Below are positions 13,571 through 22,474 of a DNA stretch of 32,163 bases, one piece after another. The notes under the pieces were generated by a model, which saw only the letters and a program-made list of their open reading frames with translations, was not told the DNA's origin and did no database searches. The DNA comes from DAORHV01 sp964513925 (lineage in GTDB: Bacteria > Patescibacteriota > Gracilibacteria > Peribacterales > Peribacteraceae), in assembly GCA_964513925.1 (NCBI GenBank), contig CAZENR010000015.1:1-32163 (forward strand). The letters are read 5' to 3'. Each line of letters begins with the position of its first letter. Positions within the stretch are counted from its first letter, which is position 1. Both the position numbers and the translations under genes were made by a program.

Positions 13571-16261
13571 TTAGGCAAACATACGCCTGCGCACTTCAAC
13601 CATTTTGGCTATGCGATCGACAGTGTCTTTCGTCACATCGAGAATGACATCTTCGACATTTTCAATGCAGGGAGGCACGCGCAGATCGATATTCCGCGCC
13701 ATATCCCACAGCACCTCTTCAGTCACTTGCGGCGCTTCCGGCGCATGCTGGATAACCGCAGCGATCATGCCGTGCAACAGTGCTTCGGAATAGTGTTCCT
13801 TGACCTGCAATTGCTGCTGCCTGTCTTTCTTTCGCGTGGCGCCGAATTGGTCGTACATCCACGAACGCAGCTTCTTGAACGACTGGTCCAACACCGCCTT
13901 GGCATCGACATTGTCCGGCATGGCGGCAACGCCGGGATTACCGAAATAGCCGTGGATTTCGTGTGTCAGCTCAGATCGCGTTACGGGCTTGCGCGCAGCC
14001 TGACGGCGCACCATTTCCCTCTCCACCGCTCGTGCAATAAGCGCGGTAATGCGTATGCGCACTGCCTCAAAAATAGTGCCTAGCGCGCTCTGCATGTCGG
14101 CATCGTCTAAGTCTTCGATCATCTGTCGACAGAGTGCCCGCAGCAGACGCTGGCGCACTTCGTTATCGATAAACTGCTGCAAGCCGATAAATTCCAATCG
14201 CGACTGAAGCAGTGCCGCCACCTGTATTCGCACCTGGTTAGTCGTACGCAAATCCGGCCGCAACCTCATGACGTTGCTTGGCTCTGCCAATACGGAATCG
14301 CGATCCAGCAGCTTGGCAGCAAGTTCACGGTGCACCTGCACCGTCGGCCGATGCGGGTGCTCGCGCTGCACAATGAGTGACAACGGATTCCCGGTCTCCT
14401 TGTGCATAACCCATCTGGCAACGTAGCCGGGCGGCAGATCTGGCAGCAATCTGTGAATGCGGCTGTAAGATTCGCGATGCCCGTCTACGATCAACATGCC
14501 GCCCGGGCAAAGCAGTTGCAGGTTTTGCAAGACGTCCTGCTGCCACGCCGCGCCAGGCTCGTGCGAATCCGAGCGCACCGACGAAACAAGCAGTGCGGTG
14601 CCGCGGCTGCAATCTGGCAACACTTTTGGCAAGTCGGTAAAGAAGGATGGCAGGAAATTGCGAGCGGCTACTTGCGCGTGATCGTTGAGGTCTATGGCAT
14701 CGCTCGGCAACGAACGATAGTAATCGTGACTGCCGTATCGCTGGGCATGATCGACGGCATCCACGAAACGATCGGTAAAGACGTTGCGCAGGGCAGAGGT
14801 GCCGCCAGCAGGTATTGCGCACGCAGCGGGTGTGGCCTTCCGGTCTTTTTTCTTGCGTGCTCCGCGGGTACCGCGCGCACTTGGCTTTAAGCTCACCAGC
14901 CACGAAATGTCATCTTCTACTGCGCCACGGTATTCATCGAAACGCTCCAGCATATCGTCGCGGTTTCGTTCGTCTTCCGGCACTTCGATTCCTGTGTACT
15001 CGGCATACAGCGTAGCCAGCTGGGCGACACGGACGGCATTCACCTGCTTGAGCGAAGAATGCGATAGCTCTTGGATGACATCCTCCAGCGCGACGCGATG
15101 CGCGTAGAGCTCGAGCAAGTGCTCTTCTCGGAAGCGTCGCCACTCCACCGCGTCGGCGTCGGCGTCGCTTAAGCTGCGACTGCGGTAGCCGGCAACCCAT
15201 CGACGCACCGATAGCGTCATGGTCTTGGCTCCATCACCAATGAACTCGCGCGATTCCATTACCTTTCCCAGCTCCACTACTCCCTGAAACAGGGAGTCAG
15301 GCTGCTGCAAGAGCAATAGAACGTCATTCAAGTCAAAGAAGTCGGGAGAGGCCGCGGCAATGCCCCCGGCTTCCATTCTGTTGGGCAGCGACCTCGCCAG
15401 GCGCGGACTCCATGCCTCGCGCAATTTATGCTGCAACGCATGCGTGAGAATATCCACTACCTGACGCGCATGCCGGTACTGCTTCAATCGCAGCCGCTCC
15501 GCATCCGGATCGTCACATGGAACGAGCAGCTCGGGACGGAGGTACTGCTCTAGTATCGGGCCGATGTCGAAATAGAGACGATCTCCCACACGAACGTGAT
15601 CGACAACGTTATGCAAGGGCGCCGTTTCGCCATCGCGGACAATGTGTCTGGCTGCGTCCGTATCGTACCGTTCCACCGTGACGCCGTTCCCCGGGCCTTT
15701 GATGTAGTGCAGGCATCGTTCGCCCGGGCGCGTGTACTCCTGTGCCAAGGCAGCTTCTATGTCCAGCAACGATCCTTGTAAACCAAGGCGCTCCGTAAGC
15801 AGGTCGTCCTCGCGATCTACGCGCCAGTCTTGCCAGGTGGATGCGCGAGCGACGTTGCCGGCAACCAAGAGCAGCGTGAACGCTTTGGAGAGCAACGGGT
15901 GTCTTTGAGCAAACGTCTGCACATCTTTTCCTTGGCGCTTTTCCTCCAGCCAAGAGCGGTAATGCAAGCCGTGTAATGCGGTTACCTGCGTGGCAAATGC
16001 CGCGGCAGAAGCTACGTTGCCGCAGTCATCGGGTGAGGCAAGCGAATGCATGACGCCGGACTCTTGAACAAGTGCGGCAATGCGATGAAAGACCCCCAAA
16101 CGATGAATGCGGTGTAGGTACTGAGCATTCTGGAATACGGCACGCAGACGTTCGGCAACGCCGTTCTCAAACGACACGGTAACGCTATCCACCGCCAGAT
16201 TGTGTTGATCAACTCCCGGAAGCAACGATTCGTCGGCCGATGATGCATGATCCAAGGGCAT
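13571..16261 (-). CDS. Unrecognised 896-aa protein with a methyltransferase-like segment
   Basis: A very long soluble protein without signal peptide or membrane segments. I do not recognise the whole. The N-terminal 450 residues are mostly helical with many His, Arg and Asp. A basic linker near residues 488-505 (RGTRGARKKKDRKATP) separates them from a segment (about 520-660) that looks like the second half of a Rossmann methyltransferase: GTALLVSSVRSD, a helix, LQLLCPGGMLIVDGHRESY, and GNPLSLIVQRE. The first SAM-binding glycine motif is not obvious, so it may be a degenerate, non-catalytic fold. The C-terminal 230 residues are charged helices. The start could be ATG 16261 or TTG 16288; a promoter at 16298-16326 fits either. 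The gene stands alone. Confidence 0.8.
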   Translation of the reverse strand: MPLDHASSADESLLPGVDQHNLAVDSVTVSFENGVAERLRAVFQNAQYLHRIHRLGVFHRIAALVQESGVMHSLASPDDCGNVASAAAFATQVTALHGLHYRSWLEEKRQGKDVQTFAQRHPLLSKAFTLLLVAGNVARASTWQDWRVDREDDLLTERLGLQGSLLDIEAALAQEYTRPGERCLHYIKGPGNGVTVERYDTDAARHIVRDGETAPLHNVVDHVRVGDRLYFDIGPILEQYLRPELLVPCDDPDAERLRLKQYRHARQVVDILTHALQHKLREAWSPRLARSLPNRMEAGGIAAASPDFFDLNDVLLLLQQPDSLFQGVVELGKVMESREFIGDGAKTMTLSVRRWVAGYRSRSLSDADADAVEWRRFREEHLLELYAHRVALEDVIQELSHSSLKQVNAVRVAQLATLYAEYTGIEVPEDERNRDDMLERFDEYRGAVEDDISWLVSLKPSARGTRGARKKKDRKATPAACAIPAGGTSALRNVFTDRFVDAVDHAQRYGSHDYYRSLPSDAIDLNDHAQVAARNFLPSFFTDLPKVLPDCSRGTALLVSSVRSDSHEPGAAWQQDVLQNLQLLCPGGMLIVDGHRESYSRIHRLLPDLPPGYVARWVMHKETGNPLSLIVQREHPHRPTVQVHRELAAKLLDRDSVLAEPSNVMRLRPDLRTTNQVRIQVAALLQSRLEFIGLQQFIDNEVRQRLLRALCRQMIEDLDDADMQSALGTIFEAVRIRITALIARAVEREMVRRQAARKPVTRSELTHEIHGYFGNPGVAAMPDNVDAKAVLDQSFKKLRSWMYDQFGATRKKDRQQQLQVKEHYSEALLHGMIAAVIQHAPEAPQVTEEVLWDMARNIDLRVPPCIENVEDVILDVTKDTVDRIAKMVEVRRRMFA

Positions 16262-16297
16262 GGAAACGACACGGCAAAAGGGCCGCAAAGGAGGCAA

Positions 16298-16326
16298 ATC
16301 CTACGTCAAAAGCCCCAGCATGCCAA
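16298..16326 (-). promoter_or_regulatory. Promoter of the 896-aa gene
   Basis: On the minus strand TTGGCA (16321-16326), a 17-nt spacer, and TAGGAT (16298-16303). Transcription should begin near 16291. The -35 overlaps an inverted repeat at 16320-16347. Confidence 0.6.
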
Positions 16327-16347
16327 GTCAGATTGACATGTTGGCAT
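16320..16347. repeat. Inverted repeat overlapping a -35 box, possible operator
   Basis: ATGCCAA and GTCA on the left pair with TGAC and TTGGCAT on the right, with a 3-nt bulge and a 3-nt centre. The repeat covers the -35 of the 896-aa gene's promoter and has no T-tract, so an operator is more plausible than a terminator. Confidence 0.4.
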
Positions 16348-16378
16348 AGACAAACCGGCCCCCAAAACCGAGGGCCGG
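16348..16378 (-). terminator. Likely terminator of the DUF4215 operon
   Basis: A 7-bp GC stem (CCGGCCC/GGGCCGG, 16355-16361 with 16372-16378) is followed on the minus strand by TTTGTCT, a weak T-tract. It lies just past the stop at 16395. Confidence 0.55.
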
Positions 16379-16394
16379 AATGTGCAGTGTCAAG

Positions 16395-19300
16395 CTAGTT
16401 TGCGACGCAGGCGGCGTTCGCACAATGCTGGCCTGCAGGGCATGGCATTGAAAGATGAGTTACATCGCCGCTATCACGCTCGCAGTACACCTCCTGGATA
16501 TGCGTGGCATCAACACACACATCTGAATCTGTAATGCCTTGCACTGTATTTGTTGTGGTTCCAGCAGTTGCAAGATCAAACCCGCCATCGCTGTCGCTGC
16601 AATTGAGTTCGTTGCCGGATGGAGCAGGTCCGCCCGTGACACAAGCAGCAACGCCCTGTCCATTTTCCTGGCAGGTCGTGCCGACTGGGCAGTTGGCTAC
16701 ATACGTATCCAATCCTTCCGTCCTGCAGTACTTCTCGTGAATGAGGAATTCGGCCAATGGATTCGCATCGCACTTGTCTGGGTTATGCACTACAGCAAAG
16801 GTAATAACTTCTCCGGCATTCGTAATATTAAGACCATCGGAGTCCACACAGTTGGGCATACAGATGTTCGGTGATACTGAAGTGTCGCAGCTGTACCCTA
16901 TTTCGGAACCACAGGTGGCACTGCAGCCATCGCCGGATACGGTGTTGCCGTCGTCGCAGTTCTCCATGCCTGCACGCGTGCCGTTGCCGCACAGGTCGCA
17001 GACGTTTGGAGCGTTGTTGTTGCAGCTGTATCCAGCTTCTACGGCGCAGGTCGCGCTGCAACCGTCACCGGAATCGGTATCGCCATCGTCACAGGTTTCC
17101 GTACCGCCTCGCGTTCCGTTGCCGCACAGATCACACACGTTGGGCGAAGCGTTGGTGCAGCTGTATCCGGCCTCTACGGTGCACGTTGCGGAACAACCGT
17201 CACCTGAGGTGGTATTACCGTCGTCGCAGGTCTCACCACCTTCACGAGTGCTGTTGCCACAGACCGGGCCAGAAGTGGAGTAGTACGTAGATAGCACCTG
17301 ATCCGTCACATCCAACCAAATGATTTCCTGTGCGGTTACCGCATCGGTATCTACCCAGCGGACGTGGCTTCCGGTAAAGCCGTAGACGGCACCCAGCTCG
17401 CGCAGTTTTTCCAGCGTTACCTGCAAGGCTGCAGCATTGCTGGCATTGATCTGTGAGTTGGTCACCGTACCGCGCAGCGCGAACGTCTGCTCGGTGCCGG
17501 AATCCACCGCGGTCTGCACGGCGCTGGCGGTAATATCGTCACAGCGCACGTAGATGGTGCCGGTCACCGCGCCGGTTTGCGTAACGAACGATTCGTTGAA
17601 GGCGCTGCAAGGAGCCGAGACGTTGGTATCGGCAACGTTCTGGAACACGAAGGAAGCTCCGTCCAGCTCCACGTTCTCGGCATTCACCGTAAAGATGACA
17701 TCGTGCAAGACGAAGTCGTTGAGTCCGTTTTGCGTATTCACGTTGGCTGCACCGCTGAAGGTGTAGCGAGCAATGGTGTACGCGCCGGTGGGAATGGCCG
17801 TGCCATCGGCATCCGGGTTGGCGTTGTACACAGACAGAATCTTGGACATGACCACCATGCTCTCGAATCCGTCGATATCGATATTGGGTAGCGCTCCTGC
17901 AACACCGATGAATACTTCGCCATGGGCAGCAAAGTCCCCATTATTGTCACTGAGCGGATTAGCCGTATCTGCTCCATGCGCGTTAATTGCGTAGGTGTTA
18001 AAGCCGGTCGTGCGCGTCGGCTGGTCGCCGGGAATGGCGAGACGAACGATGTCTCCCGATACGCCGCCATCGGTATCCGTCTTGATGACCGGGCGCAGCA
18101 CCAGGAAGCCGGTGTTGGTCTTGGAAACCACCAGCGCACCGGTGTCGAACGTGACGCAGAACAAATCGTTGACGGCAGCTGTCGCGCCGCAACCGGCTAC
18201 CGTGGCATCGCCAAGGAGCATGTTCTGGTCGTTGTAAATGCGGATGCGGTCGATGGAACGCTTCTCGGGCGCAATGGACTGAATGTCCATGCTGTCCACC
18301 ACGATGTCTTCCTGGCCGTTGGTCCACAAGCTCAAGTACAGCGCCGGCTTTCCTGTTTCGCCGCCCAGCATTTGGTAGCTGGCCTTCGTGGGGGTGGCAC
18401 TGCGTTTTACAAATAAGCTTCCTGGCTCCGGCGAACAGTCGCTCGGCTCGCCGAAACAGACGAAGCCGGCTTCGGTGGCACATGAGGCATCACAGCCGTC
18501 ACCCGCGGTGGTGTTGCCGTCGTCACACGTTTCAGTGCCGTTGATGTTGCCGTCGCCACACACTTGGGCCGTGCTGCACACGTTGGGAACGGCGGTGTTG
18601 CAGCTGTATCCGTCTTCCACCAAGCAGGTATCGCTGCAGCCATCGTCGGCATCGGTGTTGCCGTCATCGCAGGTTTCCCCGTTATATGCAGGCTCGGTGA
18701 ACGAGCAGTCTTCGTTGCCGTCGCACACGGTGCAATCTTCGTGACAGCCACAGTTGTTCCCATTGGCGACGAATTCACATTCAATTGCCCAATCGCACTC
18801 TTCGTTGTTATCCACAAACGCGTTACCGCAAGCATCGCCCTCGCGCAGGCTGTTGCCACACACGGCAGCGCCGCTTGGCTCACACACGTTGGGTGATGCT
18901 GTGTCGCAGGTGTATCCGTTTTCTACGGTGCACGTGGACGAGCAGCCGTCGCCGGATGTGTCGTTACCATCATCACACGCTTCTCCCTGGCCACGAGTAC
19001 CGTCACCACAGGTCTTGGTACACAGGCTAGGCGAACCGACGGAACACACGTACCCGGCCTCGATGGCGCAGGTGGAACTGCAACCGTCACCGTTGGACGT
19101 GTTGCCGTCATCACAAACGTCGTTTTGGTTCACAACGCCGTCGCCGCATATCGGATCCAGCGTACAGACGGTCGGCGATTCGGTATTGCAGCTGTAGCCG
19201 TTCTCTTCGGTGCACGTAGCGGAACAACCGTCACCCGACTCGGTATCGCCATCGTCACATTCTTCATTCGTTGCCTTCCAGCCGTTGCCGCACAATTCGG

Positions 19301-19955
19301 AAATATTGAGCAGAACATCCTGATCTACAGGTACAAAGGCAATAAGCTGGGGACCCTGAAACATGACGCCGTTGCTGTCGGCGGCAAACGCGCCGGCAAG
19401 TTTGAACGTAATGCCATTGAGCTGGGCGAAGGAATCCAGATCGCCGCCATGCGCCGCCATTACCGCCGCCGATGCGAAGAACGTACCCGGGAAGCGGGTG
19501 GCAAACTGCGCCGCATTCTGGTTCGCGATTTCGGTGGTGGCCTGCGCGGAAGTGTAAATGTATCCATAGTAAGAACGAGTGGCTCCGTTGCTGTCGAGAA
19601 TCATCTTCTCGAACGGAATTGCCGCAATGCCGGCGGGAACCTTGACCAAGTACACGCGATCGGCGCGCGTCTGCTGGGTGTTATCACCTACGAAATCCAA
19701 ATTATAAAACTCGATCCCATTCGGCAGCGTTCGCACGTACGTCACGGAACCTGCCAGGTTGGCCGAAGCGCTTGGCAAAAACGGTACGGGGATTTCTCGT
19801 CCGTCCACAGTGGGAGTTCGATCCGTCAGTGACAGAAAGAGGAATGTCGCGGCAACGGCGCATGCGCCGAGTGCGAGCGAAACGACCGGTCGCTTGAACC
19901 ATGCCTGTGGCGATGGCTGCGGGAGGGGCGCCGGTGCGAATACGATATCTTCCAT
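16395..19955 (-). CDS. Giant membrane-anchored DUF4215 (Myxococcus Cys-rich repeat) protein
   Basis: A 1186-aa protein with a short cytoplasmic N-terminus and one membrane helix (about residues 23-43), so the rest is outside. Residues 50-220 form an unrecognised beta-rich domain. Five DUF4215 repeats follow (about 222-510), each CGDG...ECDDGNT..GDGCSATC..E.GY.C; the fourth is enlarged by an insert with extra cysteines. A beta-rich adhesin-like region (about 510-895) separates them from three more repeats (about 898-1033) that are close copies of each other. The C-terminus (about 1034-1186) has two copies of a CxDSDGx domain ending in a Cys cluster. The repeats are disulfide-rich and typical of surface proteins. 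The ATG lies 3 nt after the upstream stop, so the two genes form an operon. Confidence 0.9.
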   Translation of the reverse strand: MEDIVFAPAPLPQPSPQAWFKRPVVSLALGACAVAATFLFLSLTDRTPTVDGREIPVPFLPSASANLAGSVTYVRTLPNGIEFYNLDFVGDNTQQTRADRVYLVKVPAGIAAIPFEKMILDSNGATRSYYGYIYTSAQATTEIANQNAAQFATRFPGTFFASAAVMAAHGGDLDSFAQLNGITFKLAGAFAADSNGVMFQGPQLIAFVPVDQDVLLNISELCGNGWKATNEECDDGDTESGDGCSATCTEENGYSCNTESPTVCTLDPICGDGVVNQNDVCDDGNTSNGDGCSSTCAIEAGYVCSVGSPSLCTKTCGDGTRGQGEACDDGNDTSGDGCSSTCTVENGYTCDTASPNVCEPSGAAVCGNSLREGDACGNAFVDNNEECDWAIECEFVANGNNCGCHEDCTVCDGNEDCSFTEPAYNGETCDDGNTDADDGCSDTCLVEDGYSCNTAVPNVCSTAQVCGDGNINGTETCDDGNTTAGDGCDASCATEAGFVCFGEPSDCSPEPGSLFVKRSATPTKASYQMLGGETGKPALYLSLWTNGQEDIVVDSMDIQSIAPEKRSIDRIRIYNDQNMLLGDATVAGCGATAAVNDLFCVTFDTGALVVSKTNTGFLVLRPVIKTDTDGGVSGDIVRLAIPGDQPTRTTGFNTYAINAHGADTANPLSDNNGDFAAHGEVFIGVAGALPNIDIDGFESMVVMSKILSVYNANPDADGTAIPTGAYTIARYTFSGAANVNTQNGLNDFVLHDVIFTVNAENVELDGASFVFQNVADTNVSAPCSAFNESFVTQTGAVTGTIYVRCDDITASAVQTAVDSGTEQTFALRGTVTNSQINASNAAALQVTLEKLRELGAVYGFTGSHVRWVDTDAVTAQEIIWLDVTDQVLSTYYSTSGPVCGNSTREGGETCDDGNTTSGDGCSATCTVEAGYSCTNASPNVCDLCGNGTRGGTETCDDGDTDSGDGCSATCAVEAGYSCNNNAPNVCDLCGNGTRAGMENCDDGNTVSGDGCSATCGSEIGYSCDTSVSPNICMPNCVDSDGLNITNAGEVITFAVVHNPDKCDANPLAEFLIHEKYCRTEGLDTYVANCPVGTTCQENGQGVAACVTGGPAPSGNELNCSDSDGGFDLATAGTTTNTVQGITDSDVCVDATHIQEVYCERDSGDVTHLSMPCPAGQHCANAACVAN

Positions 19956-19958
19956 ACC

Positions 19959-20777
19959 TTACTGGGGAAGGAACAGGGAATGAGATGAGCGACGGAAGCT
20001 GATGGCAAAGGTGCAGGCAGCCGCAATCATCAGCGAGAGTGCGGCAAGCATTTCGGTCGGGCCGGAATCCGCAGTGCGCGGAACGCGCGGCACCTTGGCC
20101 GGGGTTTTTACAGAGGAAGTCGGCTTGGTCACCTGGGATAACGCAGGCTTGGGCGTAAGATCCGCGCCACCATGGACGCCATCGATCAGTGCATCGCCAC
20201 CCGGACCGCCTACGGCACCAAGAACATCTCCTCCCCCGCTTTCCGCTGCTTGCACCTGTTCCGGCTGGTAAAACGTGCGAATGTAGTCCGGTCCGTTTTG
20301 GTATGTGGGTGGCGTAAAACCGGAATATCCGCCACCGGTACCGCCACCGCCTCCGCCGGTGCTGCCACCGCCGGTTCCGCCGCTGCCACCTCCGCCGGAA
20401 GTGCCCCCGGAACTTCCGCCGGAAGACGACGATGCGGACGATGTAGAGCTTGAGGAAGATGTAGTGCTGCTGGAAGAGCTGGCGCTGGATGCGACGGAAC
20501 TCGCCGACGAAGAAGATCCCTCAAACGGCATGGGGATGGATGCCGAAGATCCAAAGGGCAACGGCGGCTCGGACGTGGCGCCACCAAAGGGCAGCGGCAC
20601 GCCGAAATTCGATTCTCCAAACGGTAAAGGCGTCTGCGAAGATTGCGATGCCGAAGCACCGCCGAACACCTGAGACGGACTGATGTAGGCCATCACGATA
20701 TCACCCACAGGCATGGCAGCGGCACACGCGACAAGCGCCACCAAGAACAGCAGATGATGTATGTGTTTTGAGAACAA
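19959..20777 (-). CDS. Ser/Gly-rich surface protein with C-terminal membrane anchor
   Basis: A 272-aa exported protein from TTG 20777, chosen because a TGCTATAAT promoter ends 7 nt upstream; AAGGAGA in that gap could serve as a ribosome site. The signal peptide is MFSKHIHHLLFLVALVACAAA. Then come four variants of a PLPFG motif, a long Ser tract with Ala and Thr (about residues 90-125), and a Gly tract (about 125-155). A more complex segment with PDYIRTFYQPEQVQAAE follows. The end reads VPRTADSGP, a hydrophobic helix, then Arg-Arg, like a cell-wall or membrane sorting tail though not a canonical LPXTG. The DUF4215 gene follows after 3 nt. A stalk-like or glycosylated spacer role is inference from composition. 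Confidence 0.8.
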   Translation of the reverse strand: MFSKHIHHLLFLVALVACAAAMPVGDIVMAYISPSQVFGGASASQSSQTPLPFGESNFGVPLPFGGATSEPPLPFGSSASIPMPFEGSSSSASSVASSASSSSSTTSSSSSTSSASSSSGGSSGGTSGGGGSGGTGGGSTGGGGGGTGGGYSGFTPPTYQNGPDYIRTFYQPEQVQAAESGGGDVLGAVGGPGGDALIDGVHGGADLTPKPALSQVTKPTSSVKTPAKVPRVPRTADSGPTEMLAALSLMIAAACTFAISFRRSSHSLFLPQ

Positions 20778-20784
20778 TCTCCTT

Positions 20785-20813
20785 ATTATAGCAGAAAACC
20801 TAAAAAAACGGAA
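20785..20813 (-). promoter_or_regulatory. Extended -10 promoter of the surface-protein operon
   Basis: On the minus strand TTCCGT (20808-20813), a 17-nt spacer and TATAAT (20785-20790) preceded by TGC. The -10 ends 7 nt before TTG 20777. This is the closest match to consensus among the leaderless-type promoters. Confidence 0.7.
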
Positions 20814-20935
20814 GGTGCAGGCCCATGAAGGCAATTCCTGCTTCGATCGCCACAATGCACATTGGAAATTTGGCTAGTGTACGAATCGGTGCCATCTGCA
20901 GTAAGCTAGCCTCCAGCCTTTTCCCCCTCCAAGTC

Positions 20936-22330
20936 ATGAAGCGTCCGACAACCAGGCTGGGTCTGCCGATGCGCGCCACCGCGCTTGCGGCAGTCGCCGC
21001 CATGTTCACCGTGGCCGTAGGCCCCATTTCCGGCGTGTTCGCCTCTTCGCACCGCGAAGCTCCGTACATCAGCCAGGATCCTGCCGTGGACAACACGGAC
21101 TTTTACATGTTCCTAAGCCCCGCAGACGCCACGAAGTTGGTCTTTGTCTCCAACTCCTACCCGTTCCACTATCCGGAGGGAGGACCCAACTACTTCCGTT
21201 TTGCGGATAACGCCGTGTACGCGGTGCATATCGATACCAACGCGGACGCCAAGGAAGACATTACCTATGCCTTCAAGTTCACCACCCAGGTTGCAAACGG
21301 CAATACGTTCTTGTTCAACACCCAGGCCATTGCCAACCTGGCAGACGCCAACGTCCGCCAAACCTGGAAGGCGTACCGCATCAAGGGCGTGTTTACGGGC
21401 AGCAACAGCCAACTCAAGGACGCCAACGTTGTCGCTCAGGGCGAAGTGGCAACGCCGGTCATCGGCAGCAAGAGCCAAGCCAACTACGCAACGCTCTCCG
21501 CACAAGCAATCGTGGATGCCGGAGCCAAAGGCAAGTTCTTCGCCGGTGAACGCGACGACCCCTTCTTCGTCGACTTGAAGGTGTTCGACTTGCTCAACTT
21601 AGGCTCCCAAACTGCACACGACACGCTGGCTGGCGCCAACGTGAACTCCATCATTTTTGAAGTTCCTGTGCGTTCCGTTGTCAGCAAAGACCCCATTGTA
21701 GGCGCTTGGAGCGCTGCCTACCGCCCGTCGCAGCGCGTCGTGAACACCGACGGCAGCCAGGGCAACAGCACCACGTGGGTACAGGTATCGCGTCTGGGAA
21801 TGCCGCTGGTCAACGAAGTGGTTGTACCGCTTGCCGCAAAAGACAAGTTCAACGCCTCCAAGCCGTTTGACGACAACGGCGCCAACGCCCAAGCGTACGG
21901 AGCCGTCGTAACCACCCCCGAACTTGCCGCTCTTCTCAAGAACGTCCTCAGTTTGGACTTCGACGGCGCAGGAACCGCAAACGTTCCCACGACCGACCGC
22001 CAGGATTTGGTGGCGGTGTTCCTCACCGGCGTACAAGGCTTAAACAAGCCTGCAAACGTGCGCCCGGCAGAAATGCTGCGCATCAATACCACGACTCCGT
22101 TGTCGCAAAACCCCAACCGCTTGGGCGTGTTCGGCGGCGATAATGCCGGTTTCCCCAACGGCCGCAGGTTGGCCGACGATGTGACCGACATTGCCATTCA
22201 GGCCGTGGCTGGAAAGCTGGTGAATGGCTTCACCGTTCCCTCGAACTTAGGCGATGGCATCAACGCCAACGATAAAACCTTCAGCAGCACGTTCCCCTAC
22301 GTCGCAGCTCCGCATTTGACCAAACCGTAA
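20936..22330 (+). CDS. Secreted DUF4331 family protein
   Basis: A 464-aa exported protein. The ATG at 20936 gives a typical signal peptide (MKRPTTRLGLPMRATALAAV..., cleavage near VFA/SSHREAP). The mature N-terminus SSHREAPYISQDPAVDNTDFYMF is the hallmark of DUF4331. Other family features are DITYAFKFTTQ, NVNSIIFEVPV, VSRLGMPLVNEVVVP, FLTGVQGLN and the late GFPNGRRLADDVTDIA. The fold is predominantly beta and the function is unknown; members are extracytoplasmic. The frame is open upstream to 20825 but that part lacks coding character. I see no good -10 close to the start and no Shine-Dalgarno sequence. A perfect terminator follows. Confidence 0.92.
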   Translation: MKRPTTRLGLPMRATALAAVAAMFTVAVGPISGVFASSHREAPYISQDPAVDNTDFYMFLSPADATKLVFVSNSYPFHYPEGGPNYFRFADNAVYAVHIDTNADAKEDITYAFKFTTQVANGNTFLFNTQAIANLADANVRQTWKAYRIKGVFTGSNSQLKDANVVAQGEVATPVIGSKSQANYATLSAQAIVDAGAKGKFFAGERDDPFFVDLKVFDLLNLGSQTAHDTLAGANVNSIIFEVPVRSVVSKDPIVGAWSAAYRPSQRVVNTDGSQGNSTTWVQVSRLGMPLVNEVVVPLAAKDKFNASKPFDDNGANAQAYGAVVTTPELAALLKNVLSLDFDGAGTANVPTTDRQDLVAVFLTGVQGLNKPANVRPAEMLRINTTTPLSQNPNRLGVFGGDNAGFPNGRRLADDVTDIAIQAVAGKLVNGFTVPSNLGDGINANDKTFSSTFPYVAAPHLTKP

Positions 22331-22344
22331 TCTCGAAAGTATTC

Positions 22345-22378
22345 AACAGGGTGTCGTCCATAGACACCCTGTTTTTTT
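22345..22378 (+). terminator. Rho-independent terminator after the DUF4331 gene
   Basis: A perfect 10-bp stem (ACAGGGTGTC/GACACCCTGT) with a 7-nt loop is followed by seven T. Confidence 0.92.
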
Positions 22379-22459
22379 GATCTGGATGCGAGGAAACGCC
22401 GCTGACAACACCTGGAAAAACTCAAGTCAAGTTCTCTCGACCGGGACGCCAATCGGGTT

Positions 22460-22465
22460 TAGAAT
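22460..22465 (+). promoter_or_regulatory. -10 hexamer TAGAAT of the Kazal-protein gene
   Basis: TAGAAT ends 9 nt before the ATG at 22475. No good -35 is visible. Confidence 0.45.
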
Positions 22466-22474
22466 TCCCCTCCT

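Noticed and set aside
16741..19197. Several plus-strand frames of 80-235 codons over the DUF4215 gene
   Set aside because: They arise from the repetitive GC-rich repeats read backwards; no start signal or family is recognisable.
16860..19300. Regularly spaced repeats that at first look like a CRISPR array
   Set aside because: The spacing of about 130 nt, in-frame codon structure and Cys pattern show that these are DUF4215 protein repeats.
20305..20673. Plus-strand frame coding a Pro-rich then Glu/Asp-rich peptide
   Set aside because: It is the mirror of the Gly and Ser tracts in the exported protein on the minus strand.
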